DNA of 36,730 bases. Source: Chloroflexota bacterium. Its GTDB lineage: Bacteria; Chloroflexota; Limnocylindria; Limnocylindrales; CSP1-4. Shown here piece by piece: positions 10,084 to 17,328 of this stretch. Position 1 is the first letter of the stretch; the number at the start of each line of letters is the position of its first letter. Where the stretch lies: positions 5,453 to 42,182 of the forward strand of contig PLLE01000025.1 of the NCBI GenBank assembly GCA_003141245.1, read 5' to 3'. The notes beneath the pieces are model-generated. The model made no database searches and had not been told where the DNA came from. It saw only the letters and a list, made by a program, of their open reading frames with translations. The position numbers and the translations under genes were made by a program.

Positions 10084-13000
10084 TCATGCCGTAGGGGCAA
10101 CCGCGTCCGCGACAGTGCGGAGACGCGGCAGGACGATCTCGCTTCCTCCGCGCAGTGGCGTCTGCGGGTGGCATGTGAAGTACATGACCTGCTGGCGCGT
10201 GGCCAGCTCTTCGATCGAGCGTGCCGCCCGCGCTGCGCGCTCGTCGTCGAAGTTGACGAGGATGTCGTCCATCACGATCGGAAGCGGTTCCGCACCCGCC
10301 GCGAAATGCTCAACGAGGCCGAACCTCAGCGCCAGGTAGAGCTGCTCGGCAGTCCCCCGCGAGAGCCCGGCAAGCGGAACCTGAGACCCGTCGCGATGCT
10401 CCATGCCCTCGATCTGTCCGCCGAGCGGCGCGATTATCCGGCGGTACTGGCCGTCAGTCCATTCCCGGACGTACCGCTCGGCGGCCTCGACCACGGCCGG
10501 CCGATGCGCCCGCTCATACGCGGCCCGGGCGCGCATCACTATCTCTGTCGCGAGGGCAAGGACACTCCACCGCTCCGCCTCCGCTTCAAGCCGCCCCTGG
10601 AGGTCGCTCCGTCGCTGACGCTCCTCGGTAGCGACCACGTCGCGCTCCATCTCGGCACGCCGGTCGCGCAATGCCCCAGCCTCCTCGTGAAGACCGCTCC
10701 GCTCAGTCTCGAGCAACTCGGCGGAGGTCGTGAGTTCGTCGATCCGTGCCTGGAGAGCCTCGATGTCGTCGACGGCGGCCAGAGCCTCCTCGAAAGCCGC
10801 AAGCGCCCGACCCGGGCCAGAGAGTGAGGCGAGAGCCTGGGCACCGGTCGAGATGCGCCCGTCCAAGGCGACCGCGCGACTGGAGCGGTCTACGTCAGCT
10901 CGGAGGGTCGTGGCATCGGGCGCGCCCAACTCAGCGAGCAACGAGGCATACGCATCGCGTGCACGCTCGTCCGTGCGACGAGCCTCGTCTTCCGCAACCC
11001 GCAACGCGTCCAGCTCCTCGGCTCGACTCTGTCGCTCCTTCTCCTGCTTCTCGGCCAGCTTGAACCGGCGGGCTAGCTCGCTCACTGCCTCTGAGAGACG
11101 ATCCTCGTCGAAATGACCACCTGGCAGCAGATCCGCGAGTCCCGCGAAGGCACCCAGGAATGTGGCGTGATCGCCCCTCAAGACGACGAGGCGGTCATTG
11201 AGGGACCGGAGCGTTGCGATCGGACGCTTCGCTGCAGTCACGGTGTCGACGATCCGGGCCGCTGTTTCCCGGTCAACCGTGGGATCTAGACCGCGGCGCG
11301 TCAGCCACGCCGCCCACTCATCGCGGGCCGTTGTCGCGTTCTGCTCGGCGGACACCAGATCCCTGTCGAATTCACGGTGTCGGCGCTCCAGCGCCTCGAT
11401 CCGGCCTTCCAACGTCGACTTCTGCTGCAGCAGACCAACGCGACGAGCCTCGAGTTGACGGTCCTCGGCGATCGATCGTCGCATTTCATTGATCTCGGGG
11501 CCGGTGAAAGTCGGCGGGAGGCCGGCCGTCGCGCATGCCGCCGTGAGCCTCGAAGTCAGATCGGCAATCTCCGGAGCGGCCTTCTCGGCCTGCTCGACCA
11601 GCAGGGTCTGGCGCACCGCATCGGCGTTCTCCCGGTCGAGCGCCGTGAGAACCTCATCGACCTGCTCTTGGGTCACCGGGAGCTCGAGGTCCAGCGACAC
11701 GAGGTGATCGGCCAGTTCTGCTCGCTCTTGACCGAGCTGCTCCTCCAACCTGACTCTCGACCCAGCCGGCGTCGCCGTCGAGGCTGGCGCGGCCCGGAGC
11801 AGCACGTAGACGGCGATGGCAAGGCCGGACGCGGCCACGAGGCCCGCGATGATTGGCGAGATTCCCAAGGAGACCAGGAAACCCGCGCCCAGCAGTCCAA
11901 GAATGGCGATCAGCATCGGCTCCAGGATCGATCGCGCCCTCGCCGCAGAGACCGTAGTGGACGGCGTCGCTTCAAGAAGGGCCGCCACGCTCCGTTCCCG
12001 CTCGAGCGCCACCGATAGAGACCGCGCGTGGCCCAGGCGCGTGGCAAGCGGCACGGTGGGGCCCTTGGCCGCCTCGTCCTGAGACTCATCCACAACCGAG
12101 CTACGGAGGATCTCCACACGAGCAGCTAGCGACTCGACTTCGCGGAGGGAAGCCTCTCGATCGTCCGCCCTGACGCGGTCACCCAGCGACTCGGCGATCT
12201 CCACGAGGAGAGCCTTCACGCGGTCGAGCTCGTCGTTCGCATCGGCCCGGCCGCGTTCCGTCGTACCAAGATCGCGGCGGACGGCGGCCGGTGCCTCGGC
12301 GGCGCGGTCAAGGGACGTCCTGAAGCGCCCCGAGATCTCCGTCTGGACAGCGACCGAGTCGTCAAACGCCGCCACTCGCTCGGGCGTCCAATCGGCGCCC
12401 AGGCGGCGAAGCGACTCGTCCAATTCCCCCTGCGCGAGACCCTGATCGTGGATTAGTCGCTGGGTCTCGGTTTGGCGTGTTCGATCGGCCACCGCCTCCG
12501 CGAGGACGGCCTCGATGTCCGACCGACGGCCGAGAGCGAGGTCGTCCACAACAAGATCTGCGAGCTGGGCCTCTCGGCGCACTCGACGTTCGGTGGCCTT
12601 CGCAAGGTCCTCTGCTGTGGTGCGGCAAGTGGTTTCGAGGCCGCCATGACGCTCCAGCGTGTCCACCGGGTATGTCCGGGTTTCGCCGAGTTCGGCTCGA
12701 TCCCTGCGGGCGCTCTCGAGATCGAGCCAGGTCCGCCAGCCATCGATCAGGCGCTGCAACGCACGCCTTTCAGTCCCAATCTCACCCAGCTCCTTGGTGA
12801 GCTCCGCGAGCCGAGCATCCACCTCGGTCAGACGCACCCCAGCCTCTCCGTACTCGCGTGGTAGATCGAGGTTGCGCAGTCGCCCGTCGAGATCGTCGAG
12901 CTCGCGCAGATTCGCGTTGATTGTCGGATTGTGACCGCCGGGCTTGAACGAGGCCTCCCTGGACTCTCGGAGTTCGTTCTCCACGTCGAGGCCGGAAACC

Positions 13001-13458
13001 GCGCCAAGGCCGAGTCCAGCGCCGTAGATGCGGGCGACAACCTCGTCGTCCGTTAGCCGCGCGATCTCGGTGAGCTCTTCAAGGCCGAAGGCGAAGATGT
13101 TCCGGAAGACCTTGGCCTCGACTCCCTGCAGGAGCTGCGGCAGCAGCGACGGTCCCTGATCGACCCCAGATGCATCCAGGACGTGAAGTTGGCCGACGCC
13201 GCCACGATCCCCGTACCGCTCGATTCGGAAGACGCGCTGGTCGGCCATCTCGATAGCGAGCCATCCTCCGCGCCGACCGCCCGCGAGGGCCCTGTAGCGG
13301 TTCGTTTCGAAGCCGAACAGGATCGCCCGCACAAAGGCAAGCAGGGTGGTCTTGCCGGCCTCGTTCTGCCCGCGCACGACCGTGAGCCCTGGGCTTGGAT
13401 CTACGCGTCTGTCGTGGAGGAGGCCGAAGCCATCGACGGCGATTGTCGTGATCTTCAT
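10084..13458 (-). CDS. Rad50/SbcC-like ATPase of the YhaN type
   Basis: This 1124-aa SMC-like ATPase begins MKITTIAVDGFGLLHDRRVD with Walker A GQNEAGKT at residues 30-37. It ends with the ABC signature region LSRGTAEQLYLALR and Walker B PIVMDDILVNFDDERA. Long coiled-coil arms fill the middle. Around residues 505-560 lie two strongly hydrophobic segments (ILEPMLIAILGLLGAGFLV and ISPIIAGLVAASGLAIAVYV) that look like a membrane hairpin in place of the zinc hook. N-terminal sequence and layout fit the YhaN group better than classical SbcC. Such ATPases pair with Mre11-type nucleases to process DNA ends. The start is 3 bp after the nuclease stop, giving tight coupling, and the SNF2 gene follows after 40 bp. 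Confidence 0.9.
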   Translation of the reverse strand: MKITTIAVDGFGLLHDRRVDPSPGLTVVRGQNEAGKTTLLAFVRAILFGFETNRYRALAGGRRGGWLAIEMADQRVFRIERYGDRGGVGQLHVLDASGVDQGPSLLPQLLQGVEAKVFRNIFAFGLEELTEIARLTDDEVVARIYGAGLGLGAVSGLDVENELRESREASFKPGGHNPTINANLRELDDLDGRLRNLDLPREYGEAGVRLTEVDARLAELTKELGEIGTERRALQRLIDGWRTWLDLESARRDRAELGETRTYPVDTLERHGGLETTCRTTAEDLAKATERRVRREAQLADLVVDDLALGRRSDIEAVLAEAVADRTRQTETQRLIHDQGLAQGELDESLRRLGADWTPERVAAFDDSVAVQTEISGRFRTSLDRAAEAPAAVRRDLGTTERGRADANDELDRVKALLVEIAESLGDRVRADDREASLREVESLAARVEILRSSVVDESQDEAAKGPTVPLATRLGHARSLSVALERERSVAALLEATPSTTVSAARARSILEPMLIAILGLLGAGFLVSLGISPIIAGLVAASGLAIAVYVLLRAAPASTATPAGSRVRLEEQLGQERAELADHLVSLDLELPVTQEQVDEVLTALDRENADAVRQTLLVEQAEKAAPEIADLTSRLTAACATAGLPPTFTGPEINEMRRSIAEDRQLEARRVGLLQQKSTLEGRIEALERRHREFDRDLVSAEQNATTARDEWAAWLTRRGLDPTVDRETAARIVDTVTAAKRPIATLRSLNDRLVVLRGDHATFLGAFAGLADLLPGGHFDEDRLSEAVSELARRFKLAEKQEKERQSRAEELDALRVAEDEARRTDERARDAYASLLAELGAPDATTLRADVDRSSRAVALDGRISTGAQALASLSGPGRALAAFEEALAAVDDIEALQARIDELTTSAELLETERSGLHEEAGALRDRRAEMERDVVATEERQRRSDLQGRLEAEAERWSVLALATEIVMRARAAYERAHRPAVVEAAERYVREWTDGQYRRIIAPLGGQIEGMEHRDGSQVPLAGLSRGTAEQLYLALRFGLVEHFAAGAEPLPIVMDDILVNFDDERAARAARSIEELATRQQVMYFTCHPQTPLRGGSEIVLPRLRTVADAVAPTA

Positions 13459-13461
13459 CGC

Positions 13462-14778
13462 TCAGGCGTCCCCGCCGAGGCGGTCCGCGACCATGGACTC
13501 CGCCTCGTCCAGCAGTTCTGCGAGCCGAGCCTCGGATGGCCTGACATCGCGCAGGTAGCGGCGGGCCCGCTCGTGGCAGTAGAGAAGATCGATGGATTCC
13601 TCGATTTGAGCGACGATCGGGTCTGGTGGCGCAGCCGTATCACGGGTTGCTCCTGGATCTGCCGAGTTCCGCAACGAGACTCGTGCCTGCTCAAATCGCC
13701 GAAGGAGGTCGCCCAGGAAATCATCCGCGAGGCGGCGATTGACGAGGTCGAGCTCGCCGCGAGTCTCGTCACGAACGGACTCGACCCAGGCGAAGGGCAG
13801 CGTCTCGCCGAGGCGCTCTTGGGCCATGGTGCGAACATCCGCCAGTACCCCCGGCCGCTGGAGCGACGTATGGAGGGCGCCGCGGCCTCTCAGCGTGATC
13901 CTGGCCACAATCGCCCGCTCTGCCACGGACCGCGCAGCGTCGGCGGCACCGGCGACCCGCTCGATGAGCGACTCTTCGTCCGGCATACCAGCGATCGGGA
14001 TGTCGAGGAGCTGCCAGCGGACCACGTCGACGGGGCGGAACTCCGGGTGGATCGCGCCCGCGTCGTCAACGGTGACGAGATAGCAGCCGCACGCGTCGGA
14101 CTCTCCTGGGTCACGGCCCTGCGGGTTGCCGCAGTACACCACCGTCGGACGCCCGGCGGCCAGGATGGCATGGCGGTGGATATGCCCAAGGGCCCAGTAG
14201 TCCATGTCGGCAGCGCGCAGATCCTGGAGTGTGCAGGGCGCGCAGTTGTCCTCACCTGCGATCGCGCCCACATTCGTGTGCAGCAGACCGACTGCGAACC
14301 GAACCCCTGCCTCGCGCCTGAAATGGGATGCGAGGTTCGTGGTCACGTCGCGCACGTGGAAGCTCACGCCATAGACGCGCGCAATCTCTTCCCCCTCTCG
14401 GATGACCGGGACACCGGTCACGATCCGCGCCGGGAAGCGATACACAAGTTCGGGCCACGTTACGGAAGGCTCCCAACCCGACAGCGGGTCGTGGTTGCCG
14501 GTGACCACGAAGGACGGGATCCCGGCCCGTGCGAGATCGGCGAGACCATCGCGGAAACGGACCTGGCCACGGAGTGTTCGGTTGGCGTGCTCGAAGACAT
14601 CTCCTGCCACGAGCATGAAGTCGACTTTCTCGTCTAGCGCGAGCTGAACGATTCCTTGCCAACTCTGCAGCGTCGCTTCCCGGAGCGTCTCCGCGACGCC
14701 GGCGGGCGCTTCGGCCGTGAGCCCGACGAACGGGCTGTCGAGATGCAGATCCCCTGTATGGAGGAACCGGAAACTCAT
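13462..14778 (-). CDS. Mre11/SbcD-like DNA exonuclease (YhaO type)
   Basis: This is a 438-aa metallophosphoesterase of the Mre11/SbcD superfamily. The phosphoesterase motifs appear in order: GDLHLDSPF (residues 8-16), VAGDVFEHAN, TGNHDPLSG, GLLHTN and LGHIHRH. These supply the Asp/His/Asn ligands of the two-metal site. The LHLDSPF form of motif I and the pairing with a YhaN-like ATPase point to the YhaO group. I use the ATG at 14778 (MSFRFLHTGDLHLD), because the extra 15 residues from 14823 match nothing before the conserved beta strand. The C-terminal half (about 280-438) probably caps and binds the ATPase. It is the first gene of the cassette, so its upstream region (14779-14976) should contain the promoter. 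Confidence 0.92.
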   Translation of the reverse strand: MSFRFLHTGDLHLDSPFVGLTAEAPAGVAETLREATLQSWQGIVQLALDEKVDFMLVAGDVFEHANRTLRGQVRFRDGLADLARAGIPSFVVTGNHDPLSGWEPSVTWPELVYRFPARIVTGVPVIREGEEIARVYGVSFHVRDVTTNLASHFRREAGVRFAVGLLHTNVGAIAGEDNCAPCTLQDLRAADMDYWALGHIHRHAILAAGRPTVVYCGNPQGRDPGESDACGCYLVTVDDAGAIHPEFRPVDVVRWQLLDIPIAGMPDEESLIERVAGAADAARSVAERAIVARITLRGRGALHTSLQRPGVLADVRTMAQERLGETLPFAWVESVRDETRGELDLVNRRLADDFLGDLLRRFEQARVSLRNSADPGATRDTAAPPDPIVAQIEESIDLLYCHERARRYLRDVRPSEARLAELLDEAESMVADRLGGDA

Positions 14779-14976
14779 GAGACCCCCGATGCCGCGGGCC
14801 ACATCGGTCCAGCCAGTACCCAAATCCAGGACGCTGACGGCAGGCCTAACCTCGGACGGACCGCCGCGGCCGAAGGCGGCACGTTCCTCAGGTTCCAGCC
14901 TACTGCGTGTTGACCGTGTAGTGGTTGCGGATTTGTACGCAAGTTGGCTCTGGCCCTTCGGAAGCGGATCGCCTGG

Positions 14977-15216
14977 TCAGTTCAGAAGGCCAACAGGAGC
15001 TGAGGCCATCACTCGCCGTTGAAACACCTCCAAGCCCATCACGAGGTGCTCAAAGCACTCGCGGTGGAACCAAAGCGGGATCTCGCGCACGGGCACGGCG
15101 AGACGAACGAGCCCCGCCTCCCCACCTCCAAACAGGTAGCCACAACCCGAGCACGCGTCGGCCTCCAAGGCATCGATCTTGGTCAGCCGCCGGATTCCGA
15201 TCTCGTAGCTGTCCAT
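14977..15216 (-). CDS. Small Cys/His protein coupled to NYN nuclease
   Basis: This 79-aa protein has no family I recognise. It contains CSGC at residues 22-25 and WFHRECF near 49-55, a CxxC plus HxxC pattern that could bind one zinc in a treble-clef or LIM-like fold. The start codon overlaps the stop of the NYN gene by one base (TGATG), so translation is very probably coupled. The pairing suggests a partner, inhibitor or nucleic-acid-binding accessory of the NYN nuclease. It lies about 200 bp before the Mre11-like gene in the same direction and could be co-expressed with the large cassette. Zinc binding and function are inference. Confidence 0.65.
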   Translation of the reverse strand: MDSYEIGIRRLTKIDALEADACSGCGYLFGGGEAGLVRLAVPVREIPLWFHRECFEHLVMGLEVFQRRVMASAPVGLLN

Positions 15217-15884
15217 CAGGCAGCACGCCCCAACGGAGTGAGGCCAAAGATCTGCCCAATGGCAGCTGCCTCCTCTGTTGTCCAGGGATGAGGCTCAGCC
15301 GTAGGTCGGTGGCGGAGATTGACTCCCTCTGGAAAGCGGAGGCCCTCGAGGAAGGTTATCGATCGGTAGTGCGCATCAAGCTCGACGAGACAGCCTGAGC
15401 TCTCGGCGAGAAGTCGCAGCCTGGGGTTGAGGCTGGAACAAAACGCCAGAACCTCGATTCCGAAGCCACGCCGACGGGCCGCTATCAGCGCTTGCGTGAA
15501 GCCACGTCCATGAGCCCACCCTGCCCCATCGCCAGTGGCGACGACAACGACTCCGGGTTCGAAACAGAACAGGTTCAAGAGCAGCTGGTTCTGAAGGACC
15601 TCGTCAGCCGCCTGCTCCCTGCCGAAAGTGGCTCCGAAGTCAACGGTTCTCACCTCGAAACAGCGCTCGAAGTGTCGTCGAACGGCCTCTGGAACACCCA
15701 CGTTGGCCACGAGGGTGGTGCTGGCGACCACGCGAACCGCTGCCATCACGCGTTTCAGGTTCTCGGCGCAAAGCCGAACGTCCCCAGTGGACTCGCCGAG
15801 TTCAGATGCCGTGTCCCTGACGCCGGCCCAAATGTTGGCGAGGTCCACATACAGGTGGACCTGGTCATTTCCGTTCTCGATCAT
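15216..15884 (-). CDS. NYN/PIN-like domain ribonuclease
   Basis: This 222-aa protein has the features of NYN-domain nucleases, which use a PIN-like acidic site to cut RNA. LYVDLANIWAG near the N-terminus carries the first Asp and the conserved Asn. DEVLQNQLL (about 93-101) supplies the middle acidic residues, VVATGDGAGW (about 114-123) the later Asp, and VLAFCSSLNPRLR and a C-terminal LVELDAHY match the final strands. A probable ribosome site (aaggaga on the minus strand) lies just upstream of the ATG at 15884. The small Cys/His gene overlaps its stop by one base. NYN genes in defence islands are suspected RNA-targeting effectors; that role is inference here. Confidence 0.8.
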   Translation of the reverse strand: MIENGNDQVHLYVDLANIWAGVRDTASELGESTGDVRLCAENLKRVMAAVRVVASTTLVANVGVPEAVRRHFERCFEVRTVDFGATFGREQAADEVLQNQLLLNLFCFEPGVVVVATGDGAGWAHGRGFTQALIAARRRGFGIEVLAFCSSLNPRLRLLAESSGCLVELDAHYRSITFLEGLRFPEGVNLRHRPTAEPHPWTTEEAAAIGQIFGLTPLGRAA

Positions 15885-16442
15885 CCCAGTCTCCTTGTCT
15901 TGTGCTCTCCTTCGTTCGCCAGACCCGGCGTCTGCCTCTCAGTAGGGCGGAGACTACGCTCGCATGGGGCGGTCTGTCAAGGGCTGAGCCACATGACCGC
16001 TTTGGCTGTGGCGACAGAAGGTACATATAAGCGTTTGATAACTTGGGGAAGATGAAACATAGACGCGAATGAGAAGACGTAGTAGAAGGGAGAATCAGAA
16101 AAGTAGTACAGAATGAATCAGAAAAGTAGTACAGAATGAATCAGAAAAGTAGTACAGAATGAGAATTGGACCCGGTCCGCAGGCTCGTGCACTGCGTTCC
16201 AGCCGTCACGCTTGGCCCAAGCCGTGCCTGGATCCTCTAGCTTCTGTACCAAACGTGACACAATCGCGCGCCGTGGCGGACCGTCGGCATTTGGCTAACC
16301 AAGAGGCGGCCATAGCTTCGGCCGGCCGTCAGGGAGCGGCCTCGTCGGCGCGACTCCATCACGGGGCAGGTCGATGCAGGAGCGCTTGGACCGGGCGCCC
16401 GGATTTCCACCGGCAGCCGAGCGCGTCGGCCTCAGGCCGGGC
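15885..16442. other. Intergenic region between the two defence modules
   Basis: No gene is supported in these roughly 560 bp. The part from about 16020 to 16165 is clearly richer in A and T than its surroundings and contains the 23-bp tandem repeats listed separately. The part nearest 15885 should hold the promoter of the NYN gene. The part from 16170 to 16442 is GC-rich with no coding signal, and lies downstream of gene X2. Confidence 0.6.
16093..16161. repeat. Three perfect 23-bp direct tandem repeats
   Basis: The unit, aatcagaaaagtagtacaga followed by atg, occurs three times head to tail without spacers at 16093-16115, 16116-16138 and 16139-16161. A degenerate fourth unit may precede it (aatgagaagacgtagtag near 16069). 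There are no spacers, so this is not a CRISPR array. Tandem repeats of this size and composition could be iterons, operators, or the multiple terminal repeats of an IS21-family element whose transposase genes are gone. The last fits the style of IS21 ends but is inferred from memory of that family. Confidence 0.9.
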
Positions 16443-17309
16443 TCAGCCCCTTACGGTTTCCATGAGCGCCTCGACGTCGCCGCCGTAGGGCGTGATCTCG
16501 TAGAGGCGGGGCCGCAGGGCGATGGCGTAGCGGAGGGCGACGGAGACGGCGGCGGCGCCTCGCGGGACGTCCTCGACCAGCAACTCCACGGGGAGGATAT
16601 GGCCGTAGTCCTCGATGCTGTCCGGCAGCGCGAACGTGTACGTGCCTGTGATCCGGAAAACGGAGAGATGGCCATACCGGGGAAGGTTCTGGGTGACGAC
16701 CAGATCATCGATCCGGACTCCGTTCTCCTCGGTATCGAGCATCCGCAGCGCCCGCTTCGCGTCGTGCTGGGCCCTGTCGAGCGGGAGGCCGTTTGCCAGT
16801 CGGTCGGCAATGAGCCGCAGGTCCTGCTCTTCGGTCGAACCCCATCCCTGACGCAGCCGGCCGCGGCGCGCCTCCGACCAGATGAACGCGGGCTCGGTGG
16901 GGCTCGTCCGCATGGCCCAGTACCGACGGCCAGGCCGACCGGGCCTCCCCGCAGGCGGTCCCTCGCGTCGAACCCGAGGGCCACCCTCGCTCCTGCCACT
17001 TCCGCGTCCATCCGATCCGGCGCCGAGAACCGCTAGGGCGTCCCAGATGTCGCGGCCTATGCCATCGGTGGCGGCCTGGCCCCGCGCGGCGAGGAGCGCC
17101 TGGACCACACTCGCACGAGCCTGCGAATCCTGAGCTAGCCGCGCCAGCACGCGCACAGCGAAAGCACCGAGAGCCGGGTCCTGGAGCCATTCGGCCAGCG
17201 CCGGGATGGCGCCCACCCCCACCGCCGCGATGGCGTCGCGGTGCTCGATCCGGTCGAGCGGCCCAGCCGCTCGCGCCACTTCTAGCAGCTGGTCAAGTTG
17301 GCCGCTCAT
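16443..17309 (-). CDS. Protein X2: helical N-terminus plus possible modification-reader domain
   Basis: This 288-aa protein starts at the ATG at 17309 (MSGQLDQLLEVARAAG), 19 bp after the GmrSD-like stop. Residues 1-95 are helical and closely resemble the N-terminus of X1 upstream (RIEHRDAIAAVG versus RIDWRDPIAVHG; LGAFAVRVLARL versus LGAFAVRVIEAV). A low-complexity Gly/Arg/Pro linker follows at about 96-125. The C-terminal half contains DDLVVTQNLPRYGHLSVFRI and YGHILPVELL, a pattern like the small beta-barrel (EVE/PUA- or Mrr-N-like) domains that precede nucleases in modification-dependent restriction. I therefore suspect a base-modification reader working with GmrSD. The N-terminal paralogy is visible; the reader function is inference. 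Confidence 0.72.
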   Translation of the reverse strand: MSGQLDQLLEVARAAGPLDRIEHRDAIAAVGVGAIPALAEWLQDPALGAFAVRVLARLAQDSQARASVVQALLAARGQAATDGIGRDIWDALAVLGAGSDGRGSGRSEGGPRVRREGPPAGRPGRPGRRYWAMRTSPTEPAFIWSEARRGRLRQGWGSTEEQDLRLIADRLANGLPLDRAQHDAKRALRMLDTEENGVRIDDLVVTQNLPRYGHLSVFRITGTYTFALPDSIEDYGHILPVELLVEDVPRGAAAVSVALRYAIALRPRLYEITPYGGDVEALMETVRG

Positions 17310-17328
17310 GACCGTACCCTGCCAGCGA

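Noticed and set aside
13183-14637. A long plus-strand reading frame of 484 codons
   Set aside because: It is antisense to the Mre11-like and Rad50-like genes, whose motifs are clear. Long antisense frames are expected in GC-rich DNA, and the translation has no family features.
16093-16161. A CRISPR-like array
   Set aside because: The three 23-bp units are directly adjacent with no spacers, and no cas genes are present. The Cas4-like nuclease at 23.4 kb lacks cas1/cas2.
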